Virus record (IMG/VR): IMGVR_UViG_3300045996_002189
Coordinates: 1 to 56,344 of that record
Source of the DNA: a virus
Length of the DNA stretch: 56,344 nucleotides
Reading direction: 5' to 3' (one strand)
This document shows, one piece after another, positions 1 to 8,574 of this stretch. The notes beneath the pieces were generated by a model that was given only the letters and a program-made list of their open reading frames with translations, was not told the DNA's origin and did not search any database. The first letter of the stretch is position 1. The number at the start of each line of letters is the position of its first letter. Made by a program: the position numbers and the translations under genes.

Positions 1-378
1 AATCGAATCCTTGGCCGACCTCAGGGCTTCCGGGGGAATTGGCACGGGCACCGTGATGAGAACACCCTTGGCTCCGATCTTGTCGGTTGACCCACGCGGA
101 GGCAGATCAATGGGCGGCACGATATATGGATGGTCGGATTCCACCCACCGATGTCCCTTTCCTGGACAGACCCGGTCACGGTCCCCCTTCCACGTGATGA
201 TCGCCGTGTAGGGCTCCACCTCATCCCACCGGTCGAACCGGGCACTGAGATTGCCGAGCGGGTACTGCTGGTCAAAATACCAGTATCCGAGCACAAAGAC
301 CGGCACGAGCGCGGCAATGGACAACACGGAAAGGAAGAATGCGAATAGGGTGGTGAGATAAGGTCGGACTATTTGCAT
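1..378 (-). CDS. Membrane-anchored phage protein, 3' end outside window
   Basis: The reading frame opens at ATG 378, five bases after a GGAGG ribosome site, and stays open for 126 codons to the window edge, so the C-terminus is missing. Residues 8-35 form one hydrophobic segment, consistent with a membrane anchor. The rest is soluble and contains a W-G-D-R-D-R-V-C stretch and a proline-rich region. It resembles the next gene at 392-913: both have an N-terminal membrane segment, then a W.G.R.R.C motif, an RW pair and a proline-rich strand. They are probably paralogues. Spacing to the upstream gene is 13 bp, so they are likely cotranscribed. Function unknown; the position at the end of the tail module would fit a lysis accessory or a superinfection/host-surface protein. 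Confidence 0.7.
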   Translation of the reverse strand, partial: MQIVRPYLTTLFAFFLSVLSIAALVPVFVLGYWYFDQQYPLGNLSARFDRWDEVEPYTAIITWKGDRDRVCPGKGHRWVESDHPYIVPPIDLPPRGSTDKIGAKGVLITVPVPIPPEALRSAKDSI

Positions 379-391
379 GTCGGCCTCCCCA

Positions 392-913
392 TCACCACGG
401 GGGACTATTGAAACTGGACCCGGCGGCCGAATCGACAGGTAGTTCGAACGGGACGGGCGGAGGTTCCACAACAATCGGGTACAGGTATTCCTGGAGCGGA
501 TTGCAGGCGTAGAAGATCCGAATCCGGTAGGCACCCTTGATGTGTCCGGTGCGGGCAAAATAGGCTGGGATGTGGAGCGGAACCTCCCACTCGTAGGGGC
601 CTATCGGCTTGGTCTCGTGGTCGGGCGGATAGGGGATGTCCTCCAGCGGCAACAGGGCGCTGCCGGTCAACCAACGCTTGGACGTGCCCCAGCACAGCCG
701 TTTGCGCTCGCCAAACCACTTGACGAAGACGACCCAGGAACCGTCCGGCATTTGCTCGTATCTCGCAACCTCGCCATGGTCAACGACGACGGGCTTCGAC
801 CGGTCGATAACGAGCCAGTAGAAGATGAGAGCGAAGACCAGGACGAGGATGAATGAAACAATCCTCATCCCCCATACGATGAAGGTGTCTCGGTGCATCC
901 AAAGCATATTCAT
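392..913 (-). CDS. Membrane-anchored phage protein
   Basis: 173 residues. One strong N-terminal transmembrane helix (about residues 14-36), then a soluble part with a W-F-G-E-R-K-R-L-C segment and a proline-rich C-terminus. The start ATG overlaps the stop of the upstream gene as ATGA, which indicates translational coupling, and a GGAGG-like site lies about seven bases upstream. It is related to the partial gene at the left edge by the shared W.G.R.R.C motif and overall layout. I do not recognise a named family. Inferred as a small inner-membrane protein expressed with the distal tail genes. Confidence 0.75.
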   Translation of the reverse strand: MNMLWMHRDTFIVWGMRIVSFILVLVFALIFYWLVIDRSKPVVVDHGEVARYEQMPDGSWVVFVKWFGERKRLCWGTSKRWLTGSALLPLEDIPYPPDHETKPIGPYEWEVPLHIPAYFARTGHIKGAYRIRIFYACNPLQEYLYPIVVEPPPVPFELPVDSAAGSSFNSPPW

Positions 914-1323
914 GGCGTGCCTCCGGGCAACGTTCCGTTCGTGATGGCGAACAAAGCGCCGATGAACAGGGTGGCGACCAAACAGAGACCTCCGAGCAGG
1001 AAAGATTCGATGCGGGCGATGCGCTTGTCAAAGGATGCTTCGACCTCCTTGACCCGCTTCTCCGCATCGTCTGCGACCTCCTTGATCCTCTTCTGGTAGT
1101 CCTCGATGATTTCCTTGAAGCGTCTCTGCGTCTCGTCGCTGAGTTCGCGGAACCGCTTCTGGATCTCGTCGCCGATTTCCTTGAACCGACGCTCCTGCTG
1201 CTGACGAAGGCTTCTCAGGTCACGTTCCAGGTTTTCCATCCGGTACTGGAGCAGGGAAATGGACGATGCGTTCGCCTTGATTCGCGACGGCGGGTCTTCG
1301 TCCTCTTGGTAATTGTCACCCAT
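910..1323 (-). CDS. Coiled-coil protein with C-terminal membrane helix
   Basis: 137 residues. Residues about 25-105 are highly charged with heptad-like spacing and repeated RRFKEI/KRFREL-type units, predicting a long coiled coil. Residues about 112-132 are a hydrophobic helix followed by a short Gly/Pro tail. The layout resembles small phage XhlA-like or holin-accessory proteins, but that is an analogy, not a family match. The ribosome site GGAGA lies eight bases before the ATG. The stop overlaps the next start (ATGA). Its position after the tail fibres and beside two membrane proteins fits a lysis or membrane-interaction cluster. Confidence 0.75.
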   Translation of the reverse strand: MGDNYQEDEDPPSRIKANASSISLLQYRMENLERDLRSLRQQQERRFKEIGDEIQKRFRELSDETQRRFKEIIEDYQKRIKEVADDAEKRVKEVEASFDKRIARIESFLLGGLCLVATLFIGALFAITNGTLPGGTP

Positions 1324-1407
1324 TGGCAGGTCTCCAGTACCGGAGGAGTTGTGTGACTCGACCGGGTGTTGTGCTGATCGATATCTCTTGAAAGCGACAG
1401 CGGAAGG

Positions 1408-3585
1408 TCAGTCGTTACTGACTAGGCTTGTGAGAACGTTGAGCCACTTCTGGACGGATGCCGTATCAGCCGGGTTTGGGACCGGGACCGGGGTCCCATC
1501 CGGCATACGAACGTCTTCCAACTTGCGGGTCGCACCCTTGTAGTTGGAGAACCCACCGACTTGTGACTCGTGATCCACCCAACCGCCTTTCTTGGTCCTG
1601 AGTTTGTTGATGACCCGAACGACGGTCGGATTGCGGGCGGTGGATTTCGGGAAGGGGCCGCAGTTGGCCAGCAGCCGGTCGTAGATTTGCTGTGCCGTCA
1701 GCGGCTTCACTGTGGTTCCGGGCGGCTGGATCGGCGGAGTCGAAGCCAGAACCTTGGTGTTGTTCGCACCTTGGGTTGGCTCGATGCCTGAGTACGTGAC
1801 GGATGTCCCCGGCGTGACGGTCGAGTTCTCGCCCTTCCAACCGTACAGGTTGCTGACGTAGACGGCGGAACCGCTCGGCCACTTCGCCGGGTAGCGATGA
1901 AACCGGAAGCCGGTGTGCTCGCCGCTCTGCGGACCGCTGATGCAGAGAATGCCTTGGGCGTTGACGAGGCATGGCTTGGACGGCGGCGGCGCAACCCCGA
2001 AGTGGATGCAGGCTCCCATCCGGACATTGAGCAGGGCGATGTTGGCGATGACCGTGCTCGTGCCGTGGTCGATGAACGGGGTGCGGAAATACATGTCGCT
2101 GAACAGGCAGTGCTGGATATCGACCTTCTGGGTGTTGTAGCCGATCAGCAAGCCATAATTGTGCTCACCCTGAGCGCCGCTGGCCACCTTCTCGTGAGCC
2201 TTGTACCCCAACTTCTGTGGACGCCAGAGTGGTTCCGAGAACAGGCAGTCGGTAAAACTGACATTGCTCAACGAGCCTCCTGATGGCCAGATTTCCACCG
2301 TCTCATCGGTGCCCCACAGGAAAGCACAGTGATCGAAATGAATGTTGGACCGCCTCCAAACGCTGCTCCCCGACCCCGGCGAGACCTTGACGACGTCGGC
2401 GTTGCCCTGGTCGCCAGGGTCGTAGCCGCGTTCGAACGTCAGGTGCTGGATACGAACGTTTGAAGCCTTGACCTGAAGTTCCTTGTGCTGGACGGTGATG
2501 CCGGGCGGCGGCGCGGTCTGTCCGGCGATAGTGGTGTTGTCCCCGGTAACGATGAGGCTCGACTTCAGTTTGATGCAGCCCGCGACCTCGAAGACGATCA
2601 GCCGGTTCGGTTTGGCGAGCGCGTCCCGCAGCGTTCCGGCACCGCTGTCATCGAGGCTGGTCACTCGGTAGAATGCCTGACCGGTTGCAGCGCGGGCGTC
2701 TGTCGCGAAACCCTTGGCTCTCGGGAATTTTGCCATCAGAGGCTCCGGTATCGGGGGAGGAGGTGGTGGAGGTGGCGGCTCGACAACGACCGGGTCCTCA
2801 ATGACGTCCGGTTCCGGCCCTGGTTCGGGATCTTCCGGTTGCGGTTCCGTCGGCGGTGCCGGTTCCTCAATGGGAGGCGCTGGCGGCGGTTCTGGAATCT
2901 TGGGCTGGACGTCCTGGATGGTAACGGTGCAGGTCGCCTGCTCGACCGTGCAGCCGACCGGTTCCTGAATGCTGATGCGCAGGGTCTCCGGCGGCTCGGC
3001 CAGGGTATCCGCCATGACCTTGAGGCTGGCGACGGCAGTCTTCTGGTCCTTCGCCATCGACATGCCCAGGCGCGGGTCGTACCCGGCATAATCCGCCGTC
3101 GTCTTGGCAGTGTCGCCTGTGGTCTTGAGCTTGAACGAGCAGGCCCCCGTCCCTGTCTTGGTCACGGTCAGGGACAACGCCTCCCCCTCCTTGACCGTCG
3201 CCGTGGCCGGGACGCTGACCTTGGGCAGCGGGGGAGGGGGAGGCGGCGGAGCAGGCGTGGTGTCGGCAATGGTGATGATGCACTTGCCCTGTGAGACGGT
3301 GCAGCCCTGCGGCTCCACCACCCATACCGTCAAGGTCTCGGGTGGCTCGACCGCTCCGTCGGGATAGACTTTCAGCGTCGCGCAGCCGGTGGTCTGAACA
3401 GCATCGAACGCAACGGTGACGGGCTCAGCGTAGCCCAGATAGTCGGTCGCCGCAGAAGCTGTGCCCGCAGCCGTCTTGAGCTTGACCTGACATGGGCCTG
3501 TCCCCGTCTTGGTCACGGGGATCGCGAGGACAGACCCTTCTGAGACAGACAGCGTCGTGGGAACGGCGACTGTTGGGAGCGCCAT
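1408..3585 (-). CDS. Calx-beta and pectate-lyase-like tail protein
   Basis: 725 residues from ATG 3585; a longer frame reaches 3660, but the ATG at 3585 has an AAAGG site and avoids overlap with the upstream gene. Two Calx-beta domains (about 1-105 and 118-225; VPATATVKEGEALSL, PPETL) are followed by a linker of poly-Pro and Pro/Glu repeats (about 226-285) and a right-handed beta-helix (about 290-725). The helix carries pectate-lyase-type signatures: TIAGQTAPPPGI and an HCAFLWGTDE segment, where Asp/Glu would bind calcium and substrate. Probably a virion enzyme cleaving acidic polysaccharide. Its lyase domain is paralogous to the C-terminus of the next gene. An in-frame ATG at 2736 has its own ribosome site and could give a lyase-only product. 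Confidence 0.8.
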   Translation of the reverse strand: MALPTVAVPTTLSVSEGSVLAIPVTKTGTGPCQVKLKTAAGTASAATDYLGYAEPVTVAFDAVQTTGCATLKVYPDGAVEPPETLTVWVVEPQGCTVSQGKCIITIADTTPAPPPPPPPLPKVSVPATATVKEGEALSLTVTKTGTGACSFKLKTTGDTAKTTADYAGYDPRLGMSMAKDQKTAVASLKVMADTLAEPPETLRISIQEPVGCTVEQATCTVTIQDVQPKIPEPPPAPPIEEPAPPTEPQPEDPEPGPEPDVIEDPVVVEPPPPPPPPPIPEPLMAKFPRAKGFATDARAATGQAFYRVTSLDDSGAGTLRDALAKPNRLIVFEVAGCIKLKSSLIVTGDNTTIAGQTAPPPGITVQHKELQVKASNVRIQHLTFERGYDPGDQGNADVVKVSPGSGSSVWRRSNIHFDHCAFLWGTDETVEIWPSGGSLSNVSFTDCLFSEPLWRPQKLGYKAHEKVASGAQGEHNYGLLIGYNTQKVDIQHCLFSDMYFRTPFIDHGTSTVIANIALLNVRMGACIHFGVAPPPSKPCLVNAQGILCISGPQSGEHTGFRFHRYPAKWPSGSAVYVSNLYGWKGENSTVTPGTSVTYSGIEPTQGANNTKVLASTPPIQPPGTTVKPLTAQQIYDRLLANCGPFPKSTARNPTVVRVINKLRTKKGGWVDHESQVGGFSNYKGATRKLEDVRMPDGTPVPVPNPADTASVQKWLNVLTSLVSND
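2732..2749. repeat. 18-bp match to gene M start region
   Basis: The 18 bases GCCATCAGAGGCTCCGGT occur here and again at 19313-19330. Read on the minus strand this is a GGAG ribosome site, a six-base spacer and an ATG, in frame at codon Met2736 of the lyase gene and forming the true start of gene M at the other site. An exact 18-base match is not expected by chance in a window of this size. Confidence 0.7.
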
Positions 3586-3620
3586 GAGTGGGCCTTTCTT
3601 CTGCGGGAATGGGACTGGGT

Positions 3621-6600
3621 CTAGTCGTACTGGACCTGATCGAGGAACTTCCGGAGCCATGTCTTCATGGCGGCTTTGCTGGTGGTCGTTGCAGGCTGCG
3701 GCTGCGCAGGCGGTGCCGGGATGGCGCTGCCATCAGGGAACGTGGTGTTGCCGTTCAGCGCCCGGTTCACTTGGAGGGGCGCGTAGAACCCGCCGACTTC
3801 GTTCTCGTGGTTGACCCAGGCTCCGGTCTTCCTGCTCAGGCGGTCCACTGTGCGCTTCGGGCCGGGATTGGACTGGAGGGTCGAACTGCGGCGATCCTTC
3901 GGGCGTGGACCGATGTTGACGAGCGCACGGTCATAGATTTCCTGGGCTGACAGGGCAACAGTCGCAGGGTTTGTGTCGATGGGCGGCGAATTGACCATGA
4001 CACCGACCTTGGTCGATCCATTCAGCCAGAACGGCTTTCCAAGGACCCCTTCGAAGGTTTCGACGGGAGGCTGACCATCGACCCACCACTGGTCATAGGT
4101 CGGCGTGGTGCCCGGAGTGTAAGTTGAACCGCCGCCTCTCCAGCCGTAAAGATTGCTGGCATAAACGCGGGAATTGGCGGCCTGGACCTGTGGGTAACTG
4201 TTCCAGCGAAGACCGCTCCTTGGACCGGAGCCAGACTGGGGGCCGCTGATGCACAGGTATCCCTTGATCGTGACGTTGATGGTCTTGACGTTTGCACTCT
4301 GCTGGAGGGATGCGCCGTTACCACAATTGTTGGAGATCACATTGGCCACGACGACTGTGTTGCTGTGGTCGATCCGGGGGCAGCGCCAAGACATTTCGGA
4401 GAACAGGCAATATTGCAAGTCGATGTTGGTGACGCCGTAACCGATGATCATGCCGTAGGTATGGTTGCTCTGCCCCTCCTGGACTTTTTCGTGGTCCAAC
4501 AGATTGGGGTCGTACAGCGACGGCTTGTGCAATGCTTCGGTGAATATGCAATCATGGTAGGAGATATTCTCAAGCCTTCGCGATGCCGACGGCCAGTGCT
4601 CAACGGTTTCATCGATGCTCCAGTAAAATGCGCAGTGAGAGAAATGAATGTTCCTGTGTATGGTTGGCGACCCAGATGTCAGGGGACCCCCCGGTCCAAC
4701 CTTCCCAACGTCGCCGTTATATCGGTAAGCATTGGAATTTTCGTATCCTCTCTCAAACGTGATATGCGATATCCGTATATTGCTGGCCTTTATTTCAAAC
4801 TCTTTCTTCTGGATGGTGATTCCAGGAGGCGGGGCAGTTTCCCCGGCTATCGTAACGTTGCTGCCAAAGGTCAGTGTCGATAGAAGTTGTATTCTCCCCC
4901 CGACCTCGAACACGATCATGCAGTTGCCCGCCTGAACGCCTGAGCGGAGGCTGCCGGTTCCGCTGTCGTTCAGATTCGTCACGCGGTAGATCGGGTAGCC
5001 GGTCCCGCAGTCGGCAGTCGATGCAAAGCCGGTGGCTGCAGGGAACGCAGTTTGGTTCGGCTCGCCAGATCCGCTGGGGTCGAGAATGGAGACAGTGCAG
5101 GTGCCGCTGGTTATGGTGCAGCCGACCGGGTTCTCGATGATCACGCTGAAGGTCTCGGTCGGTTCCACGAGGGCATCCGTTGCCGTCTGGACGGACACCG
5201 TCCTGCTCGTTTCGTTCTCGGTAAAATTCAGGGTGATCGGCCCCATGCCGGTATAGTCGGACGTCAGAGTCGCGGTGCTCTGTTGCGTCCTCCACTGGAC
5301 CGAGCAGGCCCCTGCTCCCAACTTCGTGATGATGACGTTGACGATACCGCCCTCGGTCACGCTTGCGGTCTGCGGAACGCTGAGGCGCGGTTTCTCAAGG
5401 ATGGTGGCCAGCCCCGTGGCCGTGCCGAGTTCACAGCCGCTCGGGGATGCGAGGTTGAGGGAGAATGTCTCTCCTGGGTCCTCTACGGCATCGGTCGCAG
5501 TGACGACATCGACGGTTTTGACGGTGTCGTTTGCCGCGAAACTCACGGTGACCGGCCCGACACCGGTATAGTCCGTGGCGAAAGTCGCCGTTACGGCTTT
5601 GGTGTTGAAGGCCACGCTGCAGGCGCCGCTGCCCGTCTTGGTGATTGGGACGGTCAGGGTGCTGCCTTCCATCACGGTTATGGACTGTGGCACGCTGACG
5701 ATTGGCAGGGGCTGTGCTCCGCTCGGCGGGCTGTAGTTCAGATTGCCACTGACGAGCAGGGAATCCGCTTCGCTGAGCGGCGATGTCCAGCCGTAAATCG
5801 CCTGGATGACGATTGATCCGGGCTGAAGGCCGCTCGGTTCGGTGGCTCCGAAACGGAGCGCGGCCACGGCGACCGGGGACGGTGCGCCCGTGATGCCGAC
5901 AATCTGCTCGCCCATCTTCGCGCCGCCGCTGTAGACGGCGATCTTCGCGTTGGGATTGACCGTCATGAGCACGGTGGAAGCGGTGCCGATGGGTGCCGAT
6001 GGTCCGGTGATGACGGCGTGGCTGACGCCGCCAGTCCGCAGATTGGCGGTAATGAGACCGCCCACGGTGGTTATGCCATTGTCGTCGTTGGTGACGATGT
6101 TGGTGGTGTCTTTGGCGATCCAGAGCCGCTGCGTGTTCGGCACGCCGCGCAGACGAATGAATCGCATCGCGAGGGAGTAGGTGTTCAGTTGCCACCAAGT
6201 GCCAGACGCTTTCAGGACATCTGCGGCACGGGTCGTCTTGGCGCTGGCTCCCTGGACGATGATGGGGCTCGACATGCCCGCGCCGTTTTCCAACTGGATG
6301 TGGCACAGGTCGAAACCGTCCGACGTTACGCCGCCGAAACTGATCGCCTGGGCTGCGTCCTCAACGGCGACGGCGATCTCCGCCGACACACCCGCACTGG
6401 TGACCTGTGGCCTGTCCAAGGATATGCGGTGCCACCCCGAAGCGCCGTAGAACGGGTCCTTTTCAATGGTCAGGATGAGGCCGCTGTCGCCGCTGATTGC
6501 GGGCGGGTCGTTCAGGTCGAGGTGCGCGATTTTAACGACGTTGTCGATGCCCTTGATCGTCATGCGGATATAGGGCCGGAAGATGGGCCGGATCATGATC

Positions 6601-8570
6601 GAGGTGGTGAATTCCCCCGTCGGCATGTCGCAGTTGGCCGACGTGAGCGTCACGGCGACCTTGTGCTCGCCCGTAACCGCAGTTTCCCGGAATCTGATGT
6701 AGCGCAATCCGGTAGGCGTCTGCTCGTTGGTGATCGTGGTGATGGTGCCGTTGGTTGCCGTCCAGCCGGGATTGACGCTGTCGTACAGTCGCTGCTCGGC
6801 CGCCGCAGGCTCAATCAGCATCCCGGAGATGCCTGGGGCGGTGAAATGTTGACGGTAGCCGTCAACAGCCACCTGCGTCCAGTTGCCAGCGCTGTTGCGC
6901 GTCCAGGCAATCGACGACCTTGTGTGAACGACGCCGGTCGGCAGGGTGCTGCCGAAATTGATTTGGGTACTGGACGGGACGCCAGCCGGGATAACGCGGG
7001 GCAGGTGAACGACGCAGGTGCCGCTGGCAATCGTCGCCCGGTTCGGCGCGGACAGTTGAATGGTGAAGGATTTGTCTTCGACGGTCCCGCGCGTATTCAG
7101 GGTGATCGGTATCGTCGCGGACGTTTGTCCAGGGTCGATGGACAGGGTTCCGTTCGTCCCGACGTAATCGACCCCGGCGAGCGCGGTTCCATTCACCGTC
7201 TTGAAGCCGACAGAAGCGCCATCCGTGCCGCCGGTCAGAACGACGAGCAGGTCGAAACTGTTCGTCTCAGGCGGGAGCGTGATCTCGGATTGGATTTCAA
7301 AGACAGGCAGGGACAGGTCGTCGCCGGCCTTCGACAAATCGGCCGAATAGGTCTTGGCTGATTCGAGAGTGAGTGCCTGATTCCAGTACTTGATGCGACG
7401 CACCAGCATCGGTCCGGCGAGAGCGCCGTTGGATTGGGCACCAACCCTCAGTCCAGAGAAGGACGACGGCACGGAACCGTCATTGTCGCTGCCAAGCAGA
7501 ACGCCGTCCTGCACGAGAAGATAGTTGCCGTTCGCCCCCGTCAGAACGACCGTCCGGCGCTTCCCCGGCTTGGGGTCGGTCGCAGCGATGGAAATGGAGG
7601 TGTTTGCCCCGGCGGTCCCATTGTAGGTCACCGACTGTAGTGAATTCGTCAGCGTTAGGGAGTCGGTGCCGGTAAAGTGCAGGATGGCCTGCTGAGCCCG
7701 CGCTATCGGAACATAGTCGATGCCGATGGACTTGCCGCCTGCAGTCACCCAGTCCACGGTGCTCGTCACGATATCCGCCGCCCTGGTCACCGTCGTTACC
7801 CCGGTATTGATGATCGGGGACGTTGCCTCCGTGCCGATCTCGGCGCCGAGGTAGGCGAGATGCATCCCGCTGGTGCCGTTGCCGGCGTAGGTCCTGGTAC
7901 CGGTCTCGTTGTAGATGTTGGCGGTAATGGCTGGGACCGTCGTCCCCGTCCCGAAGTTGTTGACGACCCTGATCGTATAAAAACCGTTGGCATCCGGGAC
8001 AATCTCGGCACTGACGACGCCGCTTTGGGAAACGACCGTTCCGGCGCCATCTAGCGAGAACCGGCACGTGGAATAGGTGTTCGTGCGGTTGAGGATGAAA
8101 AACGCGACTTCCTTGTAGACACCGATGGGCTTCATCACGGCCTGGATCGCCAGCGTCGTATTGTCCGCGATGGCAGCACCGTGGGCCGCATTGCCGAGGT
8201 ATCCCGCCCAGCCGTGTGTCCCGGACACGGTGTTCGGAATGACCGTTGCCGAGCCCGCGCCGAACGGGGTTTCAATCGCGGCGTCGTAGCCGATGGTCGC
8301 CTGCGTGCTGTAAGGCGTCGGCTGCCGGGTGCGATAGAGAACCTGGGTCCGGGACGGCTCCACCATCAGGAACGGGCCGTCCAACGTCGCGGGGTCGAAC
8401 CACGTGCGCGGGGTGTTGACGGCGAACTCCACCCACTGCCCGCTGGCGTCGCGTCCCATGGCTGTCCCGGAACGATCCAAGGACATACCTGTGGGCATGA
8501 CCGAACCGAATTGCAAATCAAGGCTGGCGGTCGGAAGGGTTTCGGTGCTGGAACCGACGTAAAACCACAT
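3621..8570 (-). CDS. Giant multidomain tail protein with lyase domain
   Basis: 1649 residues. N-terminal part holds two copies of a module of about 400 residues, recognised by LQFGSVMPTGM (about residue 20) and INFGSTLPTGV (about 538), each followed by strand-rich regions like carbohydrate-binding or ConA-type folds. Calx-beta-like domains lie at about 420-520, 955-1050 and 1058-1160. The C-terminus (about 1175-1649) is a pectate-lyase-like beta-helix with IAGETAPPPGI and HCAFYWSIDE motifs, closely similar to the following gene. Starts four bases after the upstream stop, so it is in the same operon. Likely a long tail-fibre or tailspike with polysaccharide lyase activity. No break seen in the frame. 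Confidence 0.8.
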   Translation of the reverse strand: MWFYVGSSTETLPTASLDLQFGSVMPTGMSLDRSGTAMGRDASGQWVEFAVNTPRTWFDPATLDGPFLMVEPSRTQVLYRTRQPTPYSTQATIGYDAAIETPFGAGSATVIPNTVSGTHGWAGYLGNAAHGAAIADNTTLAIQAVMKPIGVYKEVAFFILNRTNTYSTCRFSLDGAGTVVSQSGVVSAEIVPDANGFYTIRVVNNFGTGTTVPAITANIYNETGTRTYAGNGTSGMHLAYLGAEIGTEATSPIINTGVTTVTRAADIVTSTVDWVTAGGKSIGIDYVPIARAQQAILHFTGTDSLTLTNSLQSVTYNGTAGANTSISIAATDPKPGKRRTVVLTGANGNYLLVQDGVLLGSDNDGSVPSSFSGLRVGAQSNGALAGPMLVRRIKYWNQALTLESAKTYSADLSKAGDDLSLPVFEIQSEITLPPETNSFDLLVVLTGGTDGASVGFKTVNGTALAGVDYVGTNGTLSIDPGQTSATIPITLNTRGTVEDKSFTIQLSAPNRATIASGTCVVHLPRVIPAGVPSSTQINFGSTLPTGVVHTRSSIAWTRNSAGNWTQVAVDGYRQHFTAPGISGMLIEPAAAEQRLYDSVNPGWTATNGTITTITNEQTPTGLRYIRFRETAVTGEHKVAVTLTSANCDMPTGEFTTSIMIRPIFRPYIRMTIKGIDNVVKIAHLDLNDPPAISGDSGLILTIEKDPFYGASGWHRISLDRPQVTSAGVSAEIAVAVEDAAQAISFGGVTSDGFDLCHIQLENGAGMSSPIIVQGASAKTTRAADVLKASGTWWQLNTYSLAMRFIRLRGVPNTQRLWIAKDTTNIVTNDDNGITTVGGLITANLRTGGVSHAVITGPSAPIGTASTVLMTVNPNAKIAVYSGGAKMGEQIVGITGAPSPVAVAALRFGATEPSGLQPGSIVIQAIYGWTSPLSEADSLLVSGNLNYSPPSGAQPLPIVSVPQSITVMEGSTLTVPITKTGSGACSVAFNTKAVTATFATDYTGVGPVTVSFAANDTVKTVDVVTATDAVEDPGETFSLNLASPSGCELGTATGLATILEKPRLSVPQTASVTEGGIVNVIITKLGAGACSVQWRTQQSTATLTSDYTGMGPITLNFTENETSRTVSVQTATDALVEPTETFSVIIENPVGCTITSGTCTVSILDPSGSGEPNQTAFPAATGFASTADCGTGYPIYRVTNLNDSGTGSLRSGVQAGNCMIVFEVGGRIQLLSTLTFGSNVTIAGETAPPPGITIQKKEFEIKASNIRISHITFERGYENSNAYRYNGDVGKVGPGGPLTSGSPTIHRNIHFSHCAFYWSIDETVEHWPSASRRLENISYHDCIFTEALHKPSLYDPNLLDHEKVQEGQSNHTYGMIIGYGVTNIDLQYCLFSEMSWRCPRIDHSNTVVVANVISNNCGNGASLQQSANVKTINVTIKGYLCISGPQSGSGPRSGLRWNSYPQVQAANSRVYASNLYGWRGGGSTYTPGTTPTYDQWWVDGQPPVETFEGVLGKPFWLNGSTKVGVMVNSPPIDTNPATVALSAQEIYDRALVNIGPRPKDRRSSTLQSNPGPKRTVDRLSRKTGAWVNHENEVGGFYAPLQVNRALNGNTTFPDGSAIPAPPAQPQPATTTSKAAMKTWLRKFLDQVQYD

Positions 8571-8574
8571 ATCG

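Noticed and set aside
6018-7361. Plus-strand open frame within the giant tail protein
   Set aside because: Arg/Gly-rich shadow; the minus-strand frame is continuous with Calx-beta and lyase motifs.
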